DNA of 12,346 nt from an uncultured Armatimonadota bacterium. GTDB taxonomy: Bacteria > Armatimonadota > Armatimonadia > Armatimonadales > Armatimonadaceae. The notes beneath the pieces are model-generated. The model saw only the letters and a list, made by a program, of their open reading frames with translations. It did not search any database and was not told where the DNA came from. The DNA lies in the NCBI GenBank assembly GCA_903924445.1, contig CAIYBQ010000230.1:1-12346 (forward strand), read 5' to 3'. Positions 1 to 7,383 of the stretch are shown piece after piece. The number at the start of each line of letters is the position of its first letter. Position 1 is the first letter of the stretch. The translations under genes and the position numbers were made by a program.

Positions 1-69
1 AATCACGATTACCGGTCCACGGATCAGTTCCTCGATGATATCGATAACGAGCTCAAGGCCCGGATGTAG
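1..69 (+). CDS. C-terminal end of an unidentified protein (partial)
   Basis: Reading frame 1 is open from the first base of the window to a TAG at 67-69 and gives 22 residues ending ELKARM. The residues are charged and polar (D, E, R, K rich), as in a soluble C-terminal helix. An intrinsic terminator starts 27 bases after the stop, which supports this being the real end of a plus-strand gene. Too little is visible to name a family. Confidence 0.5.
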   Translation, partial: NHDYRSTDQFLDDIDNELKARM

Positions 70-95
70 GTTTTTTAAAACCTGCGGTTCTGATG

Positions 96-136
96 AAAGC
101 CCCTCAGCACGCTTGGTGCCGGGGGGCTTTTTCTTT
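96..136 (+). terminator. Rho-independent terminator
   Basis: AAAGCCCC (96-103) pairs with GGGGCTTT (123-130). An inner stem GCAC (107-110) / GTGC (116-119) closes a five-base loop, and a T-rich tract (TTTTTCTTT, 128-136) follows. It lies just after the stop at 69 and before the sulfatase, so it should end the upstream plus-strand transcript. Confidence 0.85.
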
Positions 137-198
137 GTCGATGGGAGGACTGGATTACAGTTGCCGCGCGCAGTCCTGCTGTGTTACAAGACACTAAT

Positions 199-1575
199 AT
201 GCCCACTCCTAAGCAACCCATCAACCTCCTTTTTGTGCTGGCCGACCAGTGGCGCTGGTGCGACCTCGGGTGCTACGGAAATGCGGAGGTGAAGACACCC
301 AATCTGGATGCATTTGCTGCGGATGGCATCCGCTTTGAGCATGCCTACGCGACGAGCCCGGTTTGCGGACCTAACCGGGCGTGTTTGCTGACCGGGATGT
401 ATCCGCACAAAGTAGGCGTTCCCGGGAATGACTTGCCGCTTGCGGAAAGTGCGCAGACGCTTGGGATGCTGGCAAAGGCAAATGGTCATGCAACGGTTTA
501 TGTTGGGAAATGGCACTTGGATGGCCAGCCGCGCAGCAAGTTCACCCCGCCAGGGAAGCGCCGTTATGGCTTCGACCGCTGGGCGGTTTATAACTGTGCC
601 CATGACTATATGCATCCGAGGTGGTTTGAGGACACCCCGCAGCTGATCGAGGTCCCTGGGTATGAGCCTGAGGTGCAGACGACGCGGATGTTGCAGTTTC
701 TGGATGATGTTCGGAAGGAAGGTAAGCCGTTTACAGCAGTGCTAAGCTGGGGGCCGCCGCATGATCCGTATCAGGATGTTCCAGCGAAATTTCGCGACCG
801 CTATAAGCCAGAGGAGCAGACATTGCGTCCAAATGCCCAGCCGGATGCTAAAAATCCGCTAGCCCGTAACCTCAATTGTCGGCGTGCGACGGCCGATTAC
901 CGCGCGGCGTGTACCGCCCTCGATGATCAATTCGGCAGAATGATTGCCTACTTGAAAGCAAACAACATCTATGAAAACACAATCGTGATTTTCACCAGCG
1001 ACCACGGCGATATGCTCTGGAGCCACGGTTGGCTGAAGAAGCAAAATCCTTATGATGAGAGTATCCGCGTTCCGCTCATCGCGAGGATTCCGGGAGCAAA
1101 AGCTGCTGAGCGTACCACCGATGCGCTTATCGGCACCGTGGACTTGCTTCCGAGCATCGCCGGCCTGTTGGGCTGGAAGCTGCCAAGCAAAGTGGATGGC
1201 TGGAATCTCTCCCACTGTTTCACCGGGAAGCGCGGCAAGCGACGTGACCATGTTTTGCTGGCAAACTATGTCGCTGCGGATGAGGCAAAGTCGCACGGGC
1301 TTGGGGCGTGGCGGGCACTGCGCACGAAGACGCATACCTATGTTGAGCACGCGGGTGGCAAGCCGTGGATGATGTTTGAGAATGAGCGCGATCCGTACCA
1401 AATGTCGAATCAGGTAGATGCTGTTGATGACCGTGAATTGGGCGCATGGGCGGTGCGGCTTAGAAAAGCCTGCCGTGGTGCGGATGACCCGCATCTCCCG
1501 GAAGCGCAGCTGCTGGAGCATTTGGGACTTGCAAAGGCGTGGGAGCTACGCAACCGCCCCGGCGCGAATGGGTGA
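199..1575 (+). CDS. Sulfatase, S1 family (arylsulfatase A-like), no signal peptide
   Basis: This should hydrolyse a sulfate ester, most likely on a carbohydrate. The protein has 458 residues from ATG 199, normal for the S1 family. The N-terminus has the family start NLLFVLADQ (metal-site region) followed by CDLGCYGN. The active-site motif is CGPNRACLLTG, with the cysteine that would become formylglycine at about residue 56. A later FTSDHGD (about 265-271) gives the Asp-His metal/sulfate ligands. The motif differs from the usual C-x-P-S/A-R in having Asn where Ser or Ala is expected. No signal peptide is visible, so the enzyme appears cytoplasmic. An in-frame GTG at 181 would add six residues; neither start has a well-placed Shine-Dalgarno, and ATG is preferred. 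No formylglycine-generating enzyme lies in the window. It converges on the GH42 gene with a 46-base gap. The substrate is unknown. Confidence 0.88.
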   Translation: MPTPKQPINLLFVLADQWRWCDLGCYGNAEVKTPNLDAFAADGIRFEHAYATSPVCGPNRACLLTGMYPHKVGVPGNDLPLAESAQTLGMLAKANGHATVYVGKWHLDGQPRSKFTPPGKRRYGFDRWAVYNCAHDYMHPRWFEDTPQLIEVPGYEPEVQTTRMLQFLDDVRKEGKPFTAVLSWGPPHDPYQDVPAKFRDRYKPEEQTLRPNAQPDAKNPLARNLNCRRATADYRAACTALDDQFGRMIAYLKANNIYENTIVIFTSDHGDMLWSHGWLKKQNPYDESIRVPLIARIPGAKAAERTTDALIGTVDLLPSIAGLLGWKLPSKVDGWNLSHCFTGKRGKRRDHVLLANYVAADEAKSHGLGAWRALRTKTHTYVEHAGGKPWMMFENERDPYQMSNQVDAVDDRELGAWAVRLRKACRGADDPHLPEAQLLEHLGLAKAWELRNRPGANG

Positions 1576-1621
1576 TGTACGGACATGGTCTGCCATCAAG
1601 GTACGTTGCGATTAAGCTTGA

Positions 1622-3673
1622 CTAACAGTAACTTAGTGGCTTTCGAAAGACTCGGGATCCAAACGCTTCAAGGGTGATCTGCACGGTTGCCAGTTCTCCA
1701 GTGTAGACATCTTGTAAATTGGGTTCATCCAACGATATTTCTGCTGTGGTGTTCGCATAATTGAGAACAAAGACGTAGGTCTCGGTTGGCGTGTTCCGGG
1801 TTCGTATTGATACTCCCGCTGGGTGACTCGCGTTTGATATCGGCAAAATGCCGTGTTCGGACATCACTTGCTGCATGAGAGTGGATGTGAAGGCTGCTTC
1901 ATTTCTGGATGCGATGTAATACGCCTTGCCGCTTCCATATTGGTTTACAGTCAATGCGGGCTCACCAGCGTAAAAGTCATTTTCAAATGTGGCAAGAACA
2001 GTGGCTGAAACATTTAGAATACGTTCGCTATAGGTCGTAAATGTAAACTGACGCCTGTCCCACAGAATTGTGTTTGTTTCATCCGGATAAAGCTCATCCC
2101 ACTCCTCTGGCACAATGCCAAGCACCGACCGCAGCGGCTCAGGAATACCTCCAAGATAGGCTTTTGTAGAATCATCAACCCAACCTGACAAGTAAGTGGT
2201 TACCAGACATCCACCATTGCTTACAAAGCTGGCAAGCCGCTGCTCAATGCCATTGCGTAGCATAAACAACATCGGGGCAATAACCACCCTGTAATCAGTT
2301 AGGTCACATGTTGAATCCACGATGTCTACTGCAATGCTAATGTCGAAGAGTGACCGGTAGAAGGACAGGATTGTTTCCGTATACTGAGGCGTTTTGGAGC
2401 GATATTCGAGACAGGTTTGGATTGCCCAGAGAACTTCCCAGTCAAACACGATCGCAACTTTTGTGTGGACCCATCCACCGACAAGTCCATCAAGTTGATT
2501 CAGCTTCGCTCCAAGTTCTTTGACATCACAAAAGACTCTGGCATCCGACCGGTTGTTATGTCCAACGACAGCGCCGTGGAATTGCTCGAGGCTTCCGGCA
2601 CTTTGTCGCCACTGAAAGTATTGGACGCCATCTGAGCCATGTGCGATGGCTTGAAGACCCTCAAGCGTGTGCTGACCTGGCCGCTTCAGCTTCATCGTGG
2701 GGTACCAGTTGGATGAGCTTGGCGTGCATTCCATCAGGAGGAAGGAGCGGCCATCACCCATGGACCGGTTCAAGTCGTGGTGAAAGGCTGTGCGTATCCA
2801 TCCATCCAGCTCGGATGGTTTACCGTGGAACCATGGATAGCTATCCCAGGAAACAAAGTCAAGGTGCTTGCTGATTTTGAAGCCATCCACCCCAGCATAG
2901 GTTCCCATCAGGTTTGTAGTCACCGGAATGTCTGGCCCGTAGGACTTCAGGATGCATCTTTCCATTGTCAGGAAGGAGATGATTTGGTCGCTGGAAAAGC
3001 GTTTCCAATCAAGTGTCAGCCCATGGATGGATGTTTCACCGAGAGGGGCTCCCGGAGGAAAGATCTGATCCCAAGCGCTATAGCGATGCGACCAGAATTC
3101 AGTCCACCAGCAGCGGTTCAGGTTTTCAAGGGATTCATATTTATGCTCAAGCCATTCTCTGAATGCCAGTATCGATTCAGGGCCATAGCAGCATCCACCG
3201 TATTCATTACTGATGTGCCAAAACGCCAGCGCGGGATGCCCGGTGTAACGCTCAGCAAGCTTGCTCACGATGATCGCTGCTTTTTCCTGAAAGACTTTGC
3301 TTGCATAGCTGGTGTTGACACGATTTCCCTGGCGGTTGCGAAGACCATCCGGGTTTACGCGGAGAATCTCGGGATATTTCGTCCCCATCCAGGCTGGAAC
3401 AGCAGCCGTGGGAGTCGCGAGTCCAACATAGCGCCCGTGTTCAGATTGACTGTCCATCATGCGGTCGAGCCAGTCAAAATCAAACACGCCTTCGGATGGT
3501 TCCAGAGCACACCATGAAAAGACTCCGAGGGTCACTGAGTTGACATTTGCCTGGTCCATCAGGTCTGCATCCTGTGCCACAATTTCAGCTGGCCATTGTT
3601 CAGGATTGTAATCACCACCGTGAAGGAGGCGTGTCTGGTTTGGGAAAAGTGGGGTTTGTCGCGTGTTTTTCAT
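1622..3673 (-). CDS. Beta-galactosidase, glycoside hydrolase family 42
   Basis: This is a retaining beta-galactosidase that releases terminal galactose from oligosaccharides. At 683 residues it is typical for GH42. The N-terminal TIM barrel starts with GGDYNPEQWP (about 19-28) and carries VFSWCALEPSEG (about 51-62). The acid/base is Glu157 in WHISNEYGG and the nucleophile Glu315 in LLMECTPS. The trimerisation domain (from about 395, VGGWVHTKVAIVFDWE) and a small C-terminal beta domain complete the usual GH42 order. Only a Cys-Cys pair (161-162) follows the acid/base, so the four-cysteine metal site seen in some GH42 enzymes is not obviously complete. There is no signal peptide, so it is probably cytoplasmic. 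It is the last gene of the minus-strand block, 96 bases after the beta-helix gene. No clear Shine-Dalgarno precedes the ATG. Short samples of this gene look more AT-rich than the ABC gene. Confidence 0.95.
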   Translation of the reverse strand: MKNTRQTPLFPNQTRLLHGGDYNPEQWPAEIVAQDADLMDQANVNSVTLGVFSWCALEPSEGVFDFDWLDRMMDSQSEHGRYVGLATPTAAVPAWMGTKYPEILRVNPDGLRNRQGNRVNTSYASKVFQEKAAIIVSKLAERYTGHPALAFWHISNEYGGCCYGPESILAFREWLEHKYESLENLNRCWWTEFWSHRYSAWDQIFPPGAPLGETSIHGLTLDWKRFSSDQIISFLTMERCILKSYGPDIPVTTNLMGTYAGVDGFKISKHLDFVSWDSYPWFHGKPSELDGWIRTAFHHDLNRSMGDGRSFLLMECTPSSSNWYPTMKLKRPGQHTLEGLQAIAHGSDGVQYFQWRQSAGSLEQFHGAVVGHNNRSDARVFCDVKELGAKLNQLDGLVGGWVHTKVAIVFDWEVLWAIQTCLEYRSKTPQYTETILSFYRSLFDISIAVDIVDSTCDLTDYRVVIAPMLFMLRNGIEQRLASFVSNGGCLVTTYLSGWVDDSTKAYLGGIPEPLRSVLGIVPEEWDELYPDETNTILWDRRQFTFTTYSERILNVSATVLATFENDFYAGEPALTVNQYGSGKAYYIASRNEAAFTSTLMQQVMSEHGILPISNASHPAGVSIRTRNTPTETYVFVLNYANTTAEISLDEPNLQDVYTGELATVQITLEAFGSRVFRKPLSYC

Positions 3674-3769
3674 GGCGTGTTTTGGAACAGGGTAGACAGA
3701 GAAGATAGGTTCGCTATCACCTACCGTGCTTAACAGCGTGTTCTGGTCACAGCTGCTGTCGGGTCGTAT

Positions 3770-5155
3770 TCATCTTAATGACCGAGTGAACGCTCCACGA
3801 TTTTGGGTACTGGCTTTCGGGGATGCGGTAGCGAGATGAAAGGACATCAGACCACGAATGGTCTTCGGTAGTAGCTCTGCTGTGACCGTAAGACCAGCAT
3901 CGCAGCGTTCTAGACCCGTCAAGGCATTGGCGCCGACATTTCTACGCAGGTATGCGGTAAGGTCGTTGTCATTGAGAGTCTGTCCTGAGAGCGTGTTGTC
4001 GGTGAAGGTTGACTTGCTATAGCCACCATTTTGGTCGGGTATCGCGAATGGGTCGTTCCCTGCGATAAAGACGTTTCTCTCATAGCGCACATTTGGAATG
4101 TCGCCCTGCGTCGAAATGGCATGGCGGTCATTTATGATTGTGTTGTTGCGAACGATGGAAGTGTGCATGTTGTGCATTCCATCGGGGATGTACCAGACGA
4201 TGCCGGCGTGATTGTTTTTTCGGCCATCCATAAAGCTGATGTTGTTACGCAGCGTGTTGTTGCGCCAGTCTCCAGCGCCTGGATACTGACACATCAGGTA
4301 GCCAGAACCATCATTGTTGTACGAGATGTTGGACTCCATGATGGAATCGACGACGCCACCATCGAAGTCAAAGCCGCCACCATCCAGGCCCGAGCTTTTG
4401 TTATCGTGCGAAATGCAGTGTCGGATGGTTACTCGGGATGCATTCCATGCCCAAATTCCAACGGGACCATTGCCCTCCCTCGGCATCGCCCAGCCGTTGT
4501 TGTACGCAATACACCGTTCGATCAGGCACTTGTCGACCTGACCAATGACAATCCCATTGCCACTGTGGTTGGTCAGGTTTTTTGGGTCGCCTGCATTGTT
4601 GTGCACGGTGCAATCGCGGAGCGTGACATTGCTCGCCCAAGCCTTGGCGAGGCGTTGATAACTTGTGATTCCAGCACTGCCGTTACTGTGGCTGATACAA
4701 GAATCCAGACGGATGTCAGCTCCGCCATCGATTACCAATCCGCCATTACGGAATCCGCTGGCTTCTATTTGGTGTAGCAAGACATCTTTACTGTTTGTCA
4801 CCGTAATGCCTGCGCCATCACTTGTTAGACGTCCACTGCCCTTGACCTTGAGACCACGGATGACTATTTTGGAACAGTTGTTTAAGACAAAGGCATTCAT
4901 TCCGCCAGCATGAATCGCGATGGAGGATGCGCTTGCAGATTGAATTGTAAGCTCGGAAATGCCATCCAACATAACCGGAGCTGCGAGATGGATTGGTGTC
5001 TCTAAAACAACGGTTACATGCCCAGTTGGCTTTGTTCTGAGGAGTGGTGAAAATGTCCGCCAGGCATTCTTGGATGATTTTCCATCGTGTGTATCTCTGC
5101 CACGGATGGCATTGATGTAGTACGAACGTCCCGCGGCAAGTACTGGTGTGTTCAA
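3770..5155 (-). CDS. Right-handed parallel beta-helix protein (pectate-lyase-like fold), TTG start
   Basis: The 461-residue protein opens with SYYINAIRGRDTHDGKSS, the usual first turn of secreted beta-helix proteins (YYV-x-G-x-D-x-x-DG). Repeating coils of about 22-25 residues follow, with Asn-rich turns such as IRNN- and SNG-type loops (for example LRDCTVHNN, IERCIAYNN, IRHCISHDN, MESNISYNN). This is the PbH1 pattern of polysaccharide lyases, epimerases and glycan-binding proteins; no catalytic residues can be assigned. The frame has no ATG near the N-terminus. A TTG at 5155-5153 overlaps the TGA of the lipoprotein gene as TTGA, which points to coupled translation. Oddly, no signal peptide precedes YYINA, although VLAAG resembles the end of one. 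The frame stays open upstream to a stop at 5257-5255 but holds no hydrophobic stretch. It could be a lyase, a surface binding protein or a structural protein. Confidence 0.85.
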   Translation of the reverse strand: MNTPVLAAGRSYYINAIRGRDTHDGKSSKNAWRTFSPLLRTKPTGHVTVVLETPIHLAAPVMLDGISELTIQSASASSIAIHAGGMNAFVLNNCSKIVIRGLKVKGSGRLTSDGAGITVTNSKDVLLHQIEASGFRNGGLVIDGGADIRLDSCISHSNGSAGITSYQRLAKAWASNVTLRDCTVHNNAGDPKNLTNHSGNGIVIGQVDKCLIERCIAYNNGWAMPREGNGPVGIWAWNASRVTIRHCISHDNKSSGLDGGGFDFDGGVVDSIMESNISYNNDGSGYLMCQYPGAGDWRNNTLRNNISFMDGRKNNHAGIVWYIPDGMHNMHTSIVRNNTIINDRHAISTQGDIPNVRYERNVFIAGNDPFAIPDQNGGYSKSTFTDNTLSGQTLNDNDLTAYLRRNVGANALTGLERCDAGLTVTAELLPKTIRGLMSFHLATASPKASTQNRGAFTRSLR

Positions 5156-5424
5156 CGTCCGCCAGCAGCTGGAGGCATCGATGTAGATGCCCTTGCTGAG
5201 AAGTTGACTTTCGCCGTTGTTTCGTTTCCATTGCCGATTGTCGTGATAACTTCCTTACGCTCCTCTGGCGTAAGAGCATCCCAAGAGCCTTTTGACTTCT
5301 CCAAAAGCTGGTCTATACGCTTCTCAGCAGGTGGCAAGCCGACTTTCTGTTCTGGATTTGGGTTACACCCCGTTGCCAAAATGGTGCCAAGCGCAAACGC
5401 AGGCAGCAAGCATTTCAGTCTCAT
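5152..5424 (-). CDS. Small lipoprotein, 90 residues
   Basis: The N-terminus has a short basic start (MRLK), a hydrophobic stretch and the lipobox LATGC, with the lipid-accepting Cys at residue 20, so the mature protein should be a membrane-anchored lipoprotein of about 71 residues. A helical, charged part follows (KRIDQLLEKSKGSWDALTPEERKEV), then GNGNETTAK and a Pro/Ala/Gly-rich tail. I recall small lipoproteins with this D/W...LTPE-R...GNE pattern next to prepilin genes in Armatimonadota; this is recollection, not a search. The start is supported by AGGAAGG (5440-5434), nine bases before ATG. It sits 72 bases after the prepilin gene, behind a stem-loop, and its TGA overlaps the start of the beta-helix gene. 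The function is unknown; pilus or secretion accessory is a guess from position. Confidence 0.8.
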   Translation of the reverse strand: MRLKCLLPAFALGTILATGCNPNPEQKVGLPPAEKRIDQLLEKSKGSWDALTPEERKEVITTIGNGNETTAKVNFSARASTSMPPAAGGR

Positions 5425-5450
5425 GTTTAAGAGCCTTCCTGTAGGAGGTC

Positions 5451-5484
5451 GGGGTGCCTCAATCCATTGCTATTGAAGCACCCC
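5451..5484 (-). other. Intergenic stem-loop between prepilin and lipoprotein genes
   Basis: GGGGTGC (5451-5457) pairs with GCACCCC (5478-5484). After one mismatch, TCAAT (5459-5463) pairs with ATTGA (5472-5476) around an eight-base loop. In the minus-strand transcript it begins 13 bases after the prepilin stop and is not followed by a U tract, so it is not a standard terminator. It may protect the 3' end of a prepilin message or partly stop transcription, giving more prepilin than downstream product. That role is inferred. Confidence 0.7.
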
Positions 5485-5496
5485 GTTTGGGGAGGG

Positions 5497-6273
5497 TTAG
5501 TCGAGGAGATCGAAGTAACGGTCGATGGGGGTATTCGTTGTGACGAAGCTGCCATCGGCTGTCCAGCGATGCGAAATCTGTTCAGTACGCTTTACCGTGA
5601 CGTGGCCATCCGCCCAGCAGACACTGCCAAATGCATTGTGTCGACCATACGGCAACCCCATCCAGGCGTTGGCGCCATTGTATGCACGTGCTAGTGGAGT
5701 CATGAGGCCACTCCATGTTGGCAGGCGTCCACCAGGGCCATCCGTCCTGCCAGTCTCAGCAAACATGACGGTTTCCGCCGGGGCAGATACCGATGCCATG
5801 GAACGTCCTGGTTGTGACCAGGCCCAATAGCCCCAGGTGTTTGTATCCATCCACTGAGGCACAAACCCCCACTGTGAATCGATATCGGTCAGATACAACC
5901 AGTTGTAGCCGACGGTGTAATAGAGGTCGGAGTTCGCATCAATTTTTGCACTTGGGCAGGTCCAGACACCATCCCCAGGCCAGAGGTTTCCACCTGCGGT
6001 GTTTAGGTTTTTCTTTCCATTTTTGATGTACGGATCGAGCATATTGGCAATCGTGAAGCGGGCATCGGAGTTCTCAAGCATCACGAGATTTTCATCGTAG
6101 TCCTGGGAGTACATCATGGATGCCAGCCCGAGCTGCTTGAGGTTACTGATACAGGTTGCCTGGCGTGCCTTTTCGCGCGCTTGTGCAAAGACAGGGAAGA
6201 GGATTGCTGCGAGGATTGCGATGATAGCGATGACTACTAGGAGTTCTATAAGTGTGAATGCCGATTTCTTCAT
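5497..6273 (-). CDS. Prepilin-like protein with H-X9-DG domain (type IV pilin / pseudopilin)
   Basis: The five-residue leader MKKSA is followed by FTLIELLVVIAIIAIL, the type III (prepilin) signal cut and N-methylated before Phe by prepilin peptidase; the residue before the cut is Ala and not the common Gly. The long hydrophobic helix continues through FPVFAQAREKARQ, then CISNLKQLGLA and MYSQDYDENL. The 258-residue protein ends with the H-X9-DG motif: His212, nine residues, Asp222-Gly223 (RHNAFGSVCWADGHV). This matches the prepilin-type processing-associated family with DUF1559-like tails. Shine-Dalgarno GAAAGG (6288-6283) is nine to ten bases before the ATG. It follows the LacI gene by 38 bases, so the two are probably co-transcribed. 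No pilus assembly genes (ATPase, peptidase, platform) are in the window, so this is a solitary pilin in a glycan operon. Surface display is likely; a role in glycan capture is a guess. Confidence 0.93.
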   Translation of the reverse strand: MKKSAFTLIELLVVIAIIAILAAILFPVFAQAREKARQATCISNLKQLGLASMMYSQDYDENLVMLENSDARFTIANMLDPYIKNGKKNLNTAGGNLWPGDGVWTCPSAKIDANSDLYYTVGYNWLYLTDIDSQWGFVPQWMDTNTWGYWAWSQPGRSMASVSAPAETVMFAETGRTDGPGGRLPTWSGLMTPLARAYNGANAWMGLPYGRHNAFGSVCWADGHVTVKRTEQISHRWTADGSFVTTNTPIDRYFDLLD

Positions 6274-6311
6274 TGAAATAAACCTTTCATTTTGTGTTTG
6301 TCGAGGAGTGA

Positions 6312-7346
6312 TTAAGTTTTAGGGGATGTTGACGTTGATGAACGTAGTGTGAGAGATACAGGCAGACAGTGTTGCCGGGTGGTAGGTTTGCGATCTTCGA
6401 TGATATTGACCAGCAGGTCAACGGCCAACGCACCCATCTCCTGAATCGGCATTCTGATGGTCGTTAGTGGTGGCTGGAGGGATGCACTGAAGGGTGTGTC
6501 ATCAAAACCAACGATGGACACTTCATCGGGGACAGATATGCCGAGTTCAGATAATGCCTGTAATGCACCCGCCGCGCACAGGTCGTTACAGGCAAACACT
6601 GCGGTTGGAGCGCTCTGCGGATTGCCTGAAAATGTCATCATCGCCGACTGATATCCGGGCTCGCGAAGAAAGCCACTTGGGACTTCAATGTGGTCTGATT
6701 CAGGAATCCCTGCATCGTGCATCGCTGCGCGATATCCCTCAAGCCTTGCCGCTGTCGTACTTACATCCGGGTTGCCGACAAAGTGTGCAATCCTCCGATG
6801 GCCAAGATCAATGAGGTGCTTTGTGGCCATGTAGCCGCCCGTGTAGTCATCACAGTTGACTGAGCAAGCATTCTCATCAATGTCGCGAATCACGGAAACA
6901 TATGGGATCGAACGCTTATCACAGTGCGCGAAGACATCACTGTTGACGGGGGGGACCACGAGGAGGATGCCATCCACTCGGGAGTCGATGGCTACTTTGG
7001 ATGACTCGGTAACGCTTCCACTCGTCGCGGTGTAGAGCATCAGGTTGTAATGCTTTTGCATTAACGATGTCACTATGCTGGCGAGCAATGTGGCACAGAA
7101 CGGGTTCTGGTCTACGAAGGCATCGGCGTAGGGCAACATCAGCCCGATGACTCCCGTTTTGCCTGTGACCAAACTCTTGGCGATTGGGTTGTAGGCATAA
7201 CCCAGCTCGGATGCTGCGGACAAAATACGGTGGCGTGCAATGTCACCCACTCGGGTATTCGATTTGTTCCCCGGGTTCAGTGTTGCGGATGCCGCAGCGA
7301 TCGATGTACCTGCGTGCTTTGCTACATCTTTGAGTGTTATTGCCAT
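6312..7346 (-). CDS. LacI-family transcriptional regulator
   Basis: The 344-residue protein starts ITLKDVAKHAGTS, the LacI/GalR helix-turn-helix, with recognition segment SIAAASATLN. A hinge region follows (ELGYAYNPIAKSLVTGKTGVIGLMLP, about 45-70), then a periplasmic-binding-protein-like sugar sensor ending with the family signatures ACNDLCAAGALQAL and DEVSIVGFDDTPFSASLQPPLTTIRMP. The recognition helix is unlike the usual VSxxTVSRVLN, and the loop after it (NPGNKSNTRVGD) is somewhat long. An upstream in-frame TTG at 7412 is rejected as a start because it is the first base of a perfect -35 TTGACA; ATG 7346-7344 fits the domain start. An in-frame ATG at 7379-7377 lies inside the operator. An 18-bp palindrome at the predicted transcription start suggests autorepression. 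The effector is probably a sugar related to the GH42 substrate (inference). Confidence 0.95.
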   Translation of the reverse strand: MAITLKDVAKHAGTSIAAASATLNPGNKSNTRVGDIARHRILSAASELGYAYNPIAKSLVTGKTGVIGLMLPYADAFVDQNPFCATLLASIVTSLMQKHYNLMLYTATSGSVTESSKVAIDSRVDGILLVVPPVNSDVFAHCDKRSIPYVSVIRDIDENACSVNCDDYTGGYMATKHLIDLGHRRIAHFVGNPDVSTTAARLEGYRAAMHDAGIPESDHIEVPSGFLREPGYQSAMMTFSGNPQSAPTAVFACNDLCAAGALQALSELGISVPDEVSIVGFDDTPFSASLQPPLTTIRMPIQEMGALAVDLLVNIIEDRKPTTRQHCLPVSLTLRSSTSTSPKT

Positions 7347-7357
7347 TAAAGTAGAAT
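7330..7357 (+). promoter_or_regulatory. Candidate promoter for the CBM9-like gene
   Basis: TTGAGT (7330-7335), a 16-base spacer and TAGAAT (7352-7357) form a fair sigma-70-type promoter. The expected transcript start, about 7364, falls on the first base of the operator palindrome. It overlaps the start codon of the divergent regulator gene. A second TAGAAT at 7476-7481, six bases before ATG 7487 and with a poor -35, could instead give a leaderless message. Confidence 0.45.
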
Positions 7358-7363
7358 CGTAAT

Positions 7364-7381
7364 TGATGAAACGTTTCATCA
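7364..7381. promoter_or_regulatory. LacI-family operator palindrome
   Basis: TGATGAAACGTTTCATCA is a perfect 18-bp inverted repeat with the central CG flanked by AAA/TTT that is typical of LacI/GalR-family operators (compare the GAAACGTTTC core of many sugar regulators). It lies 18 bases upstream of the regulator ATG, covers the predicted transcript start of the regulator and touches that of the divergent gene, so one bound dimer could repress both. I found no second copy in the window. Confidence 0.85.
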
Positions 7382-7383
7382 GA

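Noticed and set aside
146..177. Inverted repeat AGGACTG / CAGTCCT before the sulfatase, 18-base loop
   Set aside because: Seven base pairs with a long loop can occur by chance, and there is no regulator or promoter in clear register with it.
1576..1621. Possible bidirectional terminator between sulfatase and GH42 genes (GTAC...GTAC with ATGG/CCAT inside)
   Set aside because: The arms are only four bases each and no T or A tract is present.
2777..3517. Open frame of 246 codons on the plus strand inside the GH42 gene
   Set aside because: It lies wholly opposite the conserved GH42 catalytic barrel and shows no family motif.
3698..3722. Small hairpin GATAG / CTATC in the gap between beta-helix and GH42 genes
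   Set aside because: The five-base stem is too weak for a terminator or operator; I see no convincing promoter in this 96-base gap.
4031..4777. Open frame of 248 codons on the plus strand inside the beta-helix gene
   Set aside because: The valine- and isoleucine-rich product is the mirror of the Asn/Ile-rich beta-helix repeats; no start signal or domain is seen.
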